A stretch of 64,000 nucleotides of DNA, from NCBI RefSeq assembly GCF_036880985.1, contig NZ_JBAJNO010000009.1:1178001-1242000 (forward strand), given 5' to 3'. Positions 28,198 through 37,588 of the stretch are shown piece by piece. The position numbers and the translations under genes are program-made. This stretch comes from Limibacter armeniacum (lineage in GTDB: Bacteria; Bacteroidota; Bacteroidia; Cytophagales; Flammeovirgaceae). How positions within the stretch are numbered: the first letter of the stretch is position 1; the number at the start of each line of letters is the position of its first letter. Under the pieces are notes generated by a model. That model did no database searches. It saw only the letters and a program-made list of their open reading frames with translations, and had not been told where the DNA came from.

Positions 28198-28782
28198 ATG
28201 AAACTGATATTAATATCATCACCAGATAATATTGAAAATGAAACGCAGCTATTAACTGACTTTTTCCACAATGGCTTAGAAATTCTCCACCTTCGAAAAC
28301 CTTCATTTATAAATGATGACTATCGGAATTACCTAAAACGTGTTCCAGAAAAATATCATAGTAGGATAATGTTACATGGTGGGCACCCCCTTAAAGATGA
28401 GTTTAACATTAGAGGGATACATTATTCGGAGAAAAAAAGACCTATTGTAATCAATAAGGTTTCAGGAATCATTCAGTCTACTTCATTTCATCAGCTACAG
28501 CAATTGGAAACCGCAAATCCTATTTTGGATTATGCTTTTATCAGTCCTGTCTTTGACAGTATTTCCAAAAGTGGCTATCAAAAAGCTTTTGAGATAAATA
28601 AGCTTCAGCATGCCATCAACAAGGCCCCTATCCCAATTGTGGCACTAGGAGGAATTACGCCAGGTCGTATACCAGAATTGAAATCAATAGGAGTAATGGG
28701 AGTGGCAGTATTAGGTGCAATTTGGATGAGTGACACCCCAATAAAAGCTTTTCTGGCTATGTCTGATGCTTGTAATCAATAA
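28198..28782 (+). CDS. TenI-like thiamine phosphate synthase family protein
   Basis: The 194-residue protein has the TIM-barrel pattern of the ThiE/TenI family: LEILHLRKP (about 28-36), RIMLHGG, GIHYSEKKRP, DYAFISPVFDSISKSGY (about 114-130) and IVALGGITPGRIPEL (about 146-160). The segment FDSISKSGY is typical of Bacteroidota TenI-like proteins rather than true ThiE, which has a T-x-T-K type phosphate-binding motif. TenI proteins aromatise the thiazole product in some species. It lies outside the thi operon of this window and has no TPP riboswitch in front. A true ThiE is coded at 48465-49115. Confidence 0.8.
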   Translation: MKLILISSPDNIENETQLLTDFFHNGLEILHLRKPSFINDDYRNYLKRVPEKYHSRIMLHGGHPLKDEFNIRGIHYSEKKRPIVINKVSGIIQSTSFHQLQQLETANPILDYAFISPVFDSISKSGYQKAFEINKLQHAINKAPIPIVALGGITPGRIPELKSIGVMGVAVLGAIWMSDTPIKAFLAMSDACNQ

Positions 28783-29220
28783 GTACACTAGCACACCAAT
28801 ATGATAACATGATCATAACAAAGGATAATCACATCACATAGTACATACCCCACTATACTGACAAAATGATTTGACATATAATTTTAACAGTTCCTCTACG
28901 TTTTCTCTATGTACTTATACAGGATTATAAAATTTATACGGGAGAGTTAATAAACTATAATTTAATATTCTGAACATTTAAATTCTTGTAATTATTTCAG
29001 CAAAAAAATTAATTACTTGATTAAAACTAAATATTAGATTTTATATTACACTTTAATAAAGTGTCTCTTATTCCGTATATTATACACTTAACAATAATTT
29101 ACTTTTGATAAATTATTGTGCTAGTCAAATTATATAGATTACCGTACTTTAACATTTTATTTTTTAGGTAAGCTAGCATTATTTCTTCAACTACAAGCAC
29201 TCGTACTAACAACTAAATTG
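28783..29220. other. A/T-rich intergenic region
   Basis: About 440 bases. TACTTTTG at 29100-29107 matches the -7 consensus and may belong to the promoter of the next gene, although no TTG lies at the usual distance. Nothing else was seen. Confidence 0.35.
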
Positions 29221-30708
29221 ATGAACTTACTCAAAGAATTGGTGTTCCTTTATCACCTTACCTCTACCAGATACATTGATGCTTTTCTCCCAAAAGGATC
29301 GAAGCTTCGAATGCTATTTGATGCTGTTCTCAACAACCAAGTCAAAGATGATGATGAAGCTGCAAAGCTAATTTACAAAACAAGCAAAGGCGACAAGAAG
29401 TACTTGATGCTGAAAAAGAATCTGATTAAGAAATTGACAGATTTGCTATTAATCTCTAAACAAAAGAATGACGATGGACAAACTTATGATGTAATTGAAT
29501 TTGAATGCAGACAAGAATTAGTCATTGCAGATTTGCTTCTGAAAAACAATGTCTATCACAATGCAGAAAGAATGGTATGGAAAGTCATCAGAAAAGCAGA
29601 AAGCTGTCACCTGAATGAGATTCAGCTTACCTGTTATCGTTATCTGCAAATGATTTATTCTCTGAAAGGTGATCCAAAAGCTACTGAGTCTTACTTTTCC
29701 ATCATTGAGGATTTACAGCTTTTAGCGAAGCAAGAGAAAACCGCACTTAGCTACTGGAATATTATCAGGAGCCAAGATAAGTTTTTCATTTCTTACTCAG
29801 ACGAAATTCAACAAACCTGTACAGAGTACCTTTCGGTACTATCACCTTGGATATTGCAGCCACAACAAGCTGTATTTTTAGAACACTATTATTTAAAGAT
29901 TAAACTTACAGCTGCCTACCACAGTGTTGACTTTAATATGTACAGGTCTGTCATCAATGAGCTTAATGAGTTGTATAAAAACAACCCTTGTCTGGCAACA
30001 CAAAAACACCAACTTGAGTATTACCTGTCTTCTGCAATTGTTGAGCAGCTTGAAGGTAAGCTCGAAATTGCATTACAAATACTTGATTTATGTCTGGACC
30101 TATCCGACTACCGATCATTTGATCAGTTTGAGGTACAGTCTTTCCGCTTTGATGTACTATTGAAGCTACGTCTGGAAATAGAAGCAAGTAATATCTTGAA
30201 AGAGCTCAAGGAGTGCGAACAGTTCGAAATGTTATCCCCAATTGATAAAGCTATCTGGGCACTTAAAGAAGCATACCTATACTATAGTGCTTCCCAAAGT
30301 GGCAAACTGGAAGAGATCAAAGAGAACTTTATCTTTTTCAATAAGGGATTATGCATTAACCAACTGCATCATCATTGCAAGCCGATTGTCAAAAACAAGA
30401 GGGGATATAATACACAACTACAGATCTTGAATGTATTACTCAAAATGCATGAAGGAGAATCTGACCTCTACAATGAGAGTAACAATCTCAAGATGTATTA
30501 TATCAGGCACCTGAAAGATAGCGGGGATGAGCGCACCATTACTTTTGTAAAGTTTCTTTATAAGGCAGCGCAAAAATATGAGGCTAATGAAGGGCAACAA
30601 TTCTCAATTCAGGAACCGATGCCATCGGGATATTCACCTATCGAAGTGATCCCATATGAGCATTTAGTTGAGCTGATCAACCAGAAAAAAAGGACACTTT
30701 GCCCTTAA
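29221..30708 (+). CDS. Helical-repeat (TPR-like) hypothetical protein
   Basis: The ATG at 29221 is preferred over the TTG at 29218, giving 495 residues. I do not recognise a named family. The protein is all-helical, without signal peptide or membrane segment. The N terminus (about 1-80) has a short helical unit followed by YLMLKKNLIKKLTDLLLI; the middle has amphipathic helix pairs such as YHNAERMVWKVIRKAE and LEIALQILDLCLDL, as in TPR or similar solenoids. Proteins of about 500 residues with this build are common in Cytophagia and lack known function. A role as protein-protein scaffold is only a guess. It ends at a strong terminator and precedes the TonB-receptor locus. Confidence 0.65.
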   Translation: MNLLKELVFLYHLTSTRYIDAFLPKGSKLRMLFDAVLNNQVKDDDEAAKLIYKTSKGDKKYLMLKKNLIKKLTDLLLISKQKNDDGQTYDVIEFECRQELVIADLLLKNNVYHNAERMVWKVIRKAESCHLNEIQLTCYRYLQMIYSLKGDPKATESYFSIIEDLQLLAKQEKTALSYWNIIRSQDKFFISYSDEIQQTCTEYLSVLSPWILQPQQAVFLEHYYLKIKLTAAYHSVDFNMYRSVINELNELYKNNPCLATQKHQLEYYLSSAIVEQLEGKLEIALQILDLCLDLSDYRSFDQFEVQSFRFDVLLKLRLEIEASNILKELKECEQFEMLSPIDKAIWALKEAYLYYSASQSGKLEEIKENFIFFNKGLCINQLHHHCKPIVKNKRGYNTQLQILNVLLKMHEGESDLYNESNNLKMYYIRHLKDSGDERTITFVKFLYKAAQKYEANEGQQFSIQEPMPSGYSPIEVIPYEHLVELINQKKRTLCP

Positions 30709-30798
30709 ATTGCCGATTTTGCATGATTTATTTCTACACTTTCACAAAAAGTTAATATTCTTTAAACCAGTCTAAATTTTACTTTCCTCACATGTTTA

Positions 30799-30835
30799 GT
30801 AGCATTTCCCTTTTAGGGAAATGTTACTTTTTTTT
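30799..30835 (+). terminator. Terminator after the helical-repeat gene
   Basis: A 12-bp stem with one G-T pair (30799-30810/30816-30827), a 5-base loop and eight T. It lies 90 bases past the stop codon and separates the gene from the TonB-receptor locus. Confidence 0.9.
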
Positions 30836-30924
30836 GCCATACCCCTCAAAACAGTGCCTACAACATCATACTGAATGCTTATTCACCCATCAAATCCCAT
30901 CTTACTTCACCACCTAAACTGTTG

Positions 30925-30956
30925 TTGATTCCCCCTACCAAGCAGAGATACTTTTG
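30925..30956 (+). promoter_or_regulatory. Bacteroidota-type promoter for the TonB-receptor locus
   Basis: TTG at 30925-30927 and TACTTTTG at 30949-30956 with a 21-base spacer match the -33 / -7 consensus. Transcription would begin near 30963, about 48 bases before the receptor start codon. Confidence 0.6.
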
Positions 30957-31010
30957 CGGCGTACCATTTATAAAATGCGAATCAATCATTTTTAAATCGA
31001 CTTTATTCAA

Positions 31011-33590
31011 ATGAGAAAACTTTTATCAGTATCTGTACTGCTTCTGCTATGTTTGAATGCTTTTGCGCAACAAGCAGCAACAGTGATTAAGGGAACAGTC
31101 TTCGACAAAGACTTAAATGAACCTATCGTAGGTGCAACAGTAGTTCTGAAAGGCACTTCGACAGGTACCACTACTGACTTTGACGGTCACTTTTCACTAA
31201 AAGTAAATCAAACAGGCGAAGCTACTATTACTGTATCATTTGTAGGTATGACTACAAAAGAGATGCAAGTAAAGCTGAATGGTAGCACAGTAGACCTCAA
31301 AGATATCAATCTTGCTTCTGAGGCTATTGGTCTAAATGAAGTACAGGTACTGGCATCTGTAGCAATTGACAGACAAACTCCAGTAGCTGTTTCTACAATC
31401 AAGACATCTGTTATTGAAGAGAAATTAGGTGCCCAAGAATTCCCAGAAATTTTAAAATCAACTCCAGGTGTTTATGCAACCAAACAAGGTGGTGGTTTTG
31501 GTGATGCAAGAGTAAACATTCGTGGTTTCTCTTCTGAAAACGTAGCCGTAATGATTAACGGTGTACCAATAAACGATATGGAAGGTGGTACTGTATACTG
31601 GTCAAACTGGGCTGGCTTGGCAGATGTAACACGTACTATGCAGGTACAACGTGGCCTTGGTGCTTCAAAAGTTGCTGTACCATCTGTTGGGGGTACTATC
31701 AATATCCTGACCAAAACAACTGACGCTCAAAAAGGTGGTAGCATATATACTTCTATTGGTAACAACCAATTCCAAAAGCTTGCTTTTACAGCCTCTACTG
31801 GGCTAACAGAAAATAAGTGGGCAATCACTGTTTCTGGAGCTAGAACAAAAGGTAACAACTGGGTAGATGGAGCTGAATTTGAAGGTTGGTCTTACTTTGC
31901 AAATATCTCAAAGCAAATCAACTCTGCACACACTCTCTCACTGACTGCATTTGGTGCTCCACAGGTACACGGTCAACGTTCTACGAGATTGAAAATGGAA
32001 GAATTTAAGGATCCGAACAAAGGTCTGCAATACAATTCTGATTGGGGATATAAAAATGGACAAGTAGTTCACCTTCGTGAAAACTTCTACCATAAACCTC
32101 AAATCTCACTGAACCATTATTGGACTATCTCTGACAAAACTGAGCTTTCAACTGCTGCATATGTTTCATTCGGTACAGGTGGTGGTACTGGTAGTTATGG
32201 CGATACTGACAAGTTTGACAATTACAGAAAAGATGGACAAATCGATTTCGACAGAATTGTTGACGAAAATATAGCAAACGGTCACCAAGGTTCTGAATCT
32301 ATCATCAGAGCATCAAGAAATGATCATAACTGGTATGGTATACTGTCATCACTGAATACTGAGTTGACTGACAATATTACTTTCACTGGTGGTCTTGACT
32401 TAAGATACTACAAAGGTAGACACTTCAGAGAAGTAACTGATTTACTAGGTGGTGAATACTATATTGACGAAGGCAGAGATCAAAACAATATAAATAAGGT
32501 CGCAAAAGTAGGTGATAAAATCGATTACCATAATGATGGTGAGGTACTTTGGGAAGGTGTATTTGCTCAAGCTGAGTATTCAAAAGATAAACTTTCTGCT
32601 TTTGTAGCGGCTTCAGTATCTAATACATCTTATAGAAGAATAGACTACTTCAACTACTTGGATTCCGATCCAGAACAAACTACAGACTGGCAAAACTTTA
32701 TTGGTTACATGGCTAAAGGTGGTGCTAACTACAACTTGACAACCAATCACAATGTTTTTGCTAACGTAGGTTACTTCGAAAAAGCTCCTTTCTTCAACTC
32801 TGTATTCAGAAACTACCGTAACGATATCAACGAAGACGCGAAGAACGAGCGTGTAATGAGCTTTGAACTAGGTTATGGCTATAGAAGCAAAATGCTTAAC
32901 GCTAAAGTAAACCTATACAGAACTAGCTGGTTGGATAAATCGGAAGTTAGAGGTTATGAAGCTCCTAATGGAGAAGATTATACTGTTAACCTAACAGGAG
33001 TAGATGCAATTCACCAAGGTGTTGAAGTTGAATTAACTTTCAAGCCAGCTGAAAAAGTAAACATTCGAGGAATGGCTTCTGTAGGAGATTGGCTATGGGC
33101 TGATAACCTAATCAACCAGCCTGTTTTTGATAACAACAGAAACCTGATCGGTTATGCGAACCTGTTTATCAAGGACCTCCATGTAGGTGATGCAGCGCAA
33201 ACTACGGCTTCACTTGGTGTAGATTATGAATTTATGGAAAATTTCAAAGTAGGTGTTGATTACAACTATGCTGACAACTACTATGCGTACTTCACATTTG
33301 CTTCTGATATTTCTGCTGACCCTATAAGCAATGAAGAAATTGCTCTAAAAGATGGTCAAAGCAAACAAGATTCATGGAAAGTTCCTTCTTTCGGATTATT
33401 GGATCTTAATGTAAAGTATGACTTTAAGATTGGTAACCTAGATGCTACTCTTACAGGAAATGTAAATAACCTGCTAGATACAGAGTATATCTCAGATGCA
33501 CAGAATGGAGATACAAATGACTACAGCTCTGCATCAGTATTCTATGGCGTAGGCAGAACTTGGACGACATCTCTGAAGATCAAATTCTAA
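31011..33590 (+). CDS. TonB-dependent receptor with CarboxypepD_reg-like domain
   Basis: The 859-residue receptor has a signal peptide (MRKLLSVSVLLLLCLNAFAQ), a carboxypeptidase-regulatory-like domain (about 25-112, IKGTVFDKDLNEPIVGATVVLKG), a plug domain (about 122-240; ILKSTPGVYATKQGGGFGDARVNIRGF, VMINGVPINDMEGG, VPSVGGTINILTK) and a C-terminal barrel that ends in TSLKIKF with terminal Phe. It imports a ligand across the outer membrane with TonB energy. No SusD gene follows; instead a repeat lipoprotein (33689-35230) and secreted or periplasmic phosphoesterases follow. The ligand is therefore inferred to be linked to nucleic acids, nucleotides or phosphate esters. Confidence 0.9.
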   Translation: MRKLLSVSVLLLLCLNAFAQQAATVIKGTVFDKDLNEPIVGATVVLKGTSTGTTTDFDGHFSLKVNQTGEATITVSFVGMTTKEMQVKLNGSTVDLKDINLASEAIGLNEVQVLASVAIDRQTPVAVSTIKTSVIEEKLGAQEFPEILKSTPGVYATKQGGGFGDARVNIRGFSSENVAVMINGVPINDMEGGTVYWSNWAGLADVTRTMQVQRGLGASKVAVPSVGGTINILTKTTDAQKGGSIYTSIGNNQFQKLAFTASTGLTENKWAITVSGARTKGNNWVDGAEFEGWSYFANISKQINSAHTLSLTAFGAPQVHGQRSTRLKMEEFKDPNKGLQYNSDWGYKNGQVVHLRENFYHKPQISLNHYWTISDKTELSTAAYVSFGTGGGTGSYGDTDKFDNYRKDGQIDFDRIVDENIANGHQGSESIIRASRNDHNWYGILSSLNTELTDNITFTGGLDLRYYKGRHFREVTDLLGGEYYIDEGRDQNNINKVAKVGDKIDYHNDGEVLWEGVFAQAEYSKDKLSAFVAASVSNTSYRRIDYFNYLDSDPEQTTDWQNFIGYMAKGGANYNLTTNHNVFANVGYFEKAPFFNSVFRNYRNDINEDAKNERVMSFELGYGYRSKMLNAKVNLYRTSWLDKSEVRGYEAPNGEDYTVNLTGVDAIHQGVEVELTFKPAEKVNIRGMASVGDWLWADNLINQPVFDNNRNLIGYANLFIKDLHVGDAAQTTASLGVDYEFMENFKVGVDYNYADNYYAYFTFASDISADPISNEEIALKDGQSKQDSWKVPSFGLLDLNVKYDFKIGNLDATLTGNVNNLLDTEYISDAQNGDTNDYSSASVFYGVGRTWTTSLKIKF

Positions 33591-33688
33591 GCTTACGGCT
33601 AACAGTCTTAATCAGTAATACTATTTGTAATGCAGAAGGTAAGTGTAGAAAAACACTTATTACCCTGCTAAATTGAACAGACACTGAA

Positions 33689-35230
33689 ATGAAAAAAACA
33701 TATATTCTGACAGGTTTAATGTTTGGTGCAATTGCAATGACCTCTTGTGACCCAAACAAAGACATCAATGAACTTCTTGAACAAGAACAAGCTAATCAAG
33801 CATCTAAAGATTCTGCTGCTCATTACAGAGACATGGCTGCTGAAGCTTACCGTGTTACCTCTTCAGACTACAGTTCTTTATTTAACTTGGTAAGTGGAAG
33901 TGATACAACTACTGCAAAAGAAATCAAAACTATGGGTGGCTTTGAAACTGAAGCCCAAGCTGAAAATTTCTTACCACTCCTGATCAATGATAAGTTAACA
34001 GGACAAGTTGGTAATGTGCTAGAAGTAACATATGACTTATACGTTGATAAAGCGCCTTTCCAGTTAGTTCCTATCAAAAGAGCATACACGCTTTCAGACA
34101 GTGATTATGACCTGGTTGGTAATGGCTATTATGACAACTTTGACATCAGAGATGGTAAGTCTGAAAGTAACTCTGTCGTAATTCATGAGAAAGTCGCTGA
34201 GATTTTGGAAAACAAAAGATCAGGCAGAAAAATTGGAGCTTCATTAGAAGGTGATATTGTAGAAGTAACTTATAAGGTATTCAACGATGATTACGAAACC
34301 CTTGAAGTAACTGCTGTATTCCGTTTCGATGGTACTGACAGTTGGACATCAGAACTGATGTTCGAAACATACAGACTGACTGACACTGACTATGAACAAG
34401 TTGGTAATGGTACATATGGCAACTTTGATGTTAGAGATGGCAAACCTGAAGAAGATCCTGCGGTAATTGACCAAAAGATTGATACTATTCTGAAGACTCA
34501 GTTTACTGATGCTGTTGCTGGAGATCAGAGAAATGTAGAATACGAAGTATACAATGGTAGCAATGTAACATTAGCTACTGTCTATGAGTTTGATGGTACT
34601 GATTGGAGCAAAATCAATGTTTCAATTGCTGATGAAACACAAGGAATTGAATTCACAGTAGCTATGTACGATGCTATGGGTGCTCCTGGTAACTACGATA
34701 ACTTCTCTAGCAGTGACGCTCCTGAGTACTACATTCCTATTTATCTAGCAAAAACATTCCCTTATGCTAAAGCTGGAGACACTGAAACTTTCCGTTACTA
34801 CTACTATACAGGTAGTGGCTCAGAGTATAGAACCTCACAGTTTGAGTTTAATGGGACTGATTGGGTAATGTCTGCAATCAACGAGGAAAAAGAGATCTTC
34901 TTTGTGTTTAAAGAGACTAACCCTTCGAAAGAGGAATGGATCATTGCTCCTCAAATGGTCTTCACTGAAGTTTCAAATGTTGAAGCTTCAATAGAGTACA
35001 CGCTGAATGACTCTGACTATAGCGTAGTTGGTAATGGCAGATATGGCAACTTTGACACAAGAGATGGAAAGGCAGAAGCTGACAGAAGCGTAATTATTGA
35101 GAAAATCACAACAATCCTTAATGTCTCATTAGCAGGACAAGTTCCAGAAGGTGCTATAGTTGCAGTAACTTACAAGTACTATGATGGTGCTAATGGTGAA
35201 GCTACTATTTTACTTGAGGCAAGCTTATAA
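33689..35230 (+). CDS. Repeat-domain lipoprotein, partner of the TonB receptor
   Basis: The 513-residue protein starts with a lipoprotein signal (IAMTSC, C20). The rest is built of four to five copies of a domain I do not recognise. Clear copies start near residues 132, 227 and 436, each with the pattern Y-x-L-x-D-x-DY-xx-VGNG-x-Y-x-NFD-x-RDGK, then a helix with I-x-x-KI-x-x-IL, then VTY-x-x-YNG and FDGTDW. Degenerate copies start near 52 and 321. The same domain opens the next protein. Its place behind a receptor gene, where a SusD-like protein often sits, suggests a surface ligand-binding lipoprotein. There is no catalytic motif. A hairpin with no T run (33641-33658) lies between it and the receptor gene. 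Confidence 0.75.
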   Translation: MKKTYILTGLMFGAIAMTSCDPNKDINELLEQEQANQASKDSAAHYRDMAAEAYRVTSSDYSSLFNLVSGSDTTTAKEIKTMGGFETEAQAENFLPLLINDKLTGQVGNVLEVTYDLYVDKAPFQLVPIKRAYTLSDSDYDLVGNGYYDNFDIRDGKSESNSVVIHEKVAEILENKRSGRKIGASLEGDIVEVTYKVFNDDYETLEVTAVFRFDGTDSWTSELMFETYRLTDTDYEQVGNGTYGNFDVRDGKPEEDPAVIDQKIDTILKTQFTDAVAGDQRNVEYEVYNGSNVTLATVYEFDGTDWSKINVSIADETQGIEFTVAMYDAMGAPGNYDNFSSSDAPEYYIPIYLAKTFPYAKAGDTETFRYYYYTGSGSEYRTSQFEFNGTDWVMSAINEEKEIFFVFKETNPSKEEWIIAPQMVFTEVSNVEASIEYTLNDSDYSVVGNGRYGNFDTRDGKAEADRSVIIEKITTILNVSLAGQVPEGAIVAVTYKYYDGANGEATILLEASL

Positions 35231-35324
35231 TTAATAACTCAAATTGAAAACTAACACTTCCCCATGTTAAGAGTGAAGCATGGTTGAAGTTATCATAGTT
35301 GAAAATACCTTATCGGGTAGGTAC

Positions 35325-35354
35325 AAAAGTGCCGGTCAGCTTGACCGGCATTTT
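35325..35354 (+). terminator. Terminator-like hairpin within the receptor/nuclease locus
   Basis: A perfect 9-bp GC-rich stem (35330-35338/35342-35350, TGCCGGTCA and complement) with a 3-base loop and TTTT. It lies between the repeat lipoprotein and the nuclease gene and could end or attenuate transcription. Confidence 0.75.
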
Positions 35355-35400
35355 GTCGTTTTTCTGAAGCAAGTTCTGAACTGACTTAACCACATAAAAA

Positions 35401-37548
35401 ATGAAAAAATATATAAAGGCAATACTCGGCTTACTGTTGTCTATTACACTTTCCTCTTTATCTCTAGCCTCCACTCCCACTTCTTATCAGCTGGTAGCAG
35501 ACGATTATACTTTGGTTGGAGATGGACAATACAGCAACTTTGAGATTTACAATGAGCTGGGCACTTTCTGGGTAGCCAAAAAGATTGCATACATTCTTGA
35601 AGAGCACTTCCCTGATGCGACAGATGGTGAGTCTACAACTGTAACATATGCCTATTACAATGGTAGCCGCTCTGATGCTACGATGGACTTTGTCCATGCA
35701 GATGGTAAATGGACTACCAAAGAGAATATCCAGCAAACACCTATTAGTGACCAAGAGGTTGATTTCAATACAACATTGGATATAGTTACTTGGAACGTAG
35801 AGTGGCTAGGTGCCCCTGAAAAGAAAAGTGGCACGTCTCTATTCTGGCAGTTTGAAGCTACTGCTGAACAAATCCTTCGAATGGACGCTGATATTTATGC
35901 ATTGCAGGAAGTGGTGGTAGATGAGATCAAGGGCGATAACCTTCAGAAACTGGTTGACCTGCTGAATGAAAAAGAGGGAGAAGAAAAATGGGCAGGTTTC
36001 CACAACCCAAGACACTCCCAGGACTGGAAAGCAGTAGATGAAGACTTCCCTGCTCAAAAAACTGCTTTTGTTTACAAAAAGTCTGTCGTGACATTCAAGG
36101 AAAGCTTCCCAATGTTTAACGACCAGTATACCTCAAACACTGACTATTCCCTTCCTGACTACAGTGGTAGTGCGTCTTCCTTTATGGCATCAGGTAGATT
36201 GCCATTACTGTTCAAAGCAGATGTAACGGTGAATGGTATCACACAAGAAATTACTTTTATCAATATTCACTTCAAGTGTTGTAGCGATGCTGCCTCAAGA
36301 CGTCAGGCAGATGGCGAATACCTGATCAATAAGCTACGTGAACAGTACGCAGACAATAACTTGGTAATCCTCGGTGATTACAACAATGCCTCATATGAAG
36401 GTAAGGAAGGCCCAACTCGTTGGGGGTGGTACAACAGCAAAGACTTCACTTATGCATGTGGGGAAGGAATCGATCATATGACTCTCTCCGATGAGCTTTT
36501 TGACGAACTGACAGCCCTAGAAACTCCATACTATACCGAATATGAGCTGGGAAATATCTCAGACCATAACCCACAGATGCTTCGTCTACTATTTTCAGAA
36601 ACCTCAAATGATATTGGCTTTTTTGATATATCTGAGGATAAAGTCTACGAAGCTGCAGAAACAGCTATCACATTATCTGTTTCAAGCCTGAACCCAGTCT
36701 CAGCTGACCAAGTTTTCACTGTTGAAATCTCTGGCAACAAACTGGAAGAAAGTGACTATGAGCTAGAGGCTACAACTATTACATTAGAGGCAGGAACAAG
36801 TGAAGCAAGCACGACCCTGACATTTATTCAAGACCAACAAATTGAAAGCGTTGAGCAAGTGACTGTCACTCTGGTACCCCAAGGCAATATGAAGCTGATG
36901 GATGGTTATGCTGAATACACCATCACCATTATCGACTCGCCTGTCCTTTCACTTTCTGCGGATAAGGTTGAAGTAACCGAAACAGATAACAGTATCACAT
37001 TGACCATAAGAACCAATGTACCCGTTTCAGGAGAGCAAACAGTGAACCTTACTGCCACCTCATCATTTGGCTCAGACAATGGATTCTTGCTTACAGATAC
37101 ATCTCTCTCCTTCTCAGATGGAGGCTCACAGGCAACCACTACATTACAGATTTTGGATGATGAAGTAGAGGATGGAACAGAAACGATTACTATTACGCTT
37201 TCTGAAGCTTCAGAGGGGTTGGTAATAGGAGAGAATAGTACACTTGACATTACGGTTACAGATGATGACGAACCAACCGTAACAGCCCTGAATGATGAAC
37301 CAATACGTCAATATTACTCCTTCCTGACAAGGTCCGGAAAAATATACCTGCTCAGTCACCTCAACAACACACATACAGTAGGTGTATCAGCCTATACCAC
37401 AGACGGAACAGAGATCAGTACACAACAGCTTCAGGTAGAAAAGAACGTGCCTCAACTGTTGGACACCAACCAGTTTCCTTCAGGAATTTATATTTGGAAG
37501 TTTGTAACACCAGAAGGAACCTTCACAAGAAAACTTGGAGTGGAGTAA
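35401..37548 (+). CDS. Secreted endonuclease/exonuclease/phosphatase-family protein with Calx-beta and T9SS-like C-terminal domains
   Basis: The 715-residue multidomain protein has: a signal peptide (1-23); one copy of the repeat domain of the neighbouring lipoprotein (about 28-107, YQLVADDYTLVGDGQYSNFE); an EEP hydrolase domain (about 118-400) with TWNVEWLG, YALQEV, LGDYNNA, GIDHMTLSD and ISDHNPQ, which are the metal-binding and catalytic signatures of DNase I-like enzymes; two Calx-beta-type domains (about 405-515 and 515-625, ending in DDDEPT); and a C-terminal 70-residue segment ending FPSGIYIWKFVTPEGTFTRKLGVE-type, as in T9SS type A sorting domains. It is therefore probably exported to the surface or medium and cuts nucleic acid or another phosphodiester. 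It heads a tight group with the two nucleotidase genes (gaps of 40 and 27 bases). Confidence 0.85.
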   Translation: MKKYIKAILGLLLSITLSSLSLASTPTSYQLVADDYTLVGDGQYSNFEIYNELGTFWVAKKIAYILEEHFPDATDGESTTVTYAYYNGSRSDATMDFVHADGKWTTKENIQQTPISDQEVDFNTTLDIVTWNVEWLGAPEKKSGTSLFWQFEATAEQILRMDADIYALQEVVVDEIKGDNLQKLVDLLNEKEGEEKWAGFHNPRHSQDWKAVDEDFPAQKTAFVYKKSVVTFKESFPMFNDQYTSNTDYSLPDYSGSASSFMASGRLPLLFKADVTVNGITQEITFINIHFKCCSDAASRRQADGEYLINKLREQYADNNLVILGDYNNASYEGKEGPTRWGWYNSKDFTYACGEGIDHMTLSDELFDELTALETPYYTEYELGNISDHNPQMLRLLFSETSNDIGFFDISEDKVYEAAETAITLSVSSLNPVSADQVFTVEISGNKLEESDYELEATTITLEAGTSEASTTLTFIQDQQIESVEQVTVTLVPQGNMKLMDGYAEYTITIIDSPVLSLSADKVEVTETDNSITLTIRTNVPVSGEQTVNLTATSSFGSDNGFLLTDTSLSFSDGGSQATTTLQILDDEVEDGTETITITLSEASEGLVIGENSTLDITVTDDDEPTVTALNDEPIRQYYSFLTRSGKIYLLSHLNNTHTVGVSAYTTDGTEISTQQLQVEKNVPQLLDTNQFPSGIYIWKFVTPEGTFTRKLGVE

Positions 37549-37588
37549 GCCTAACTGATTCGATATTATACAACTGAACTACAGCGTA

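Noticed and set aside
31011-35230. Starch-utilisation-like susC/susD pair
   Set aside because: The lipoprotein behind the receptor is beta-rich and repetitive, without the TPR-type helices of SusD, and no glycoside hydrolase is present in the locus.
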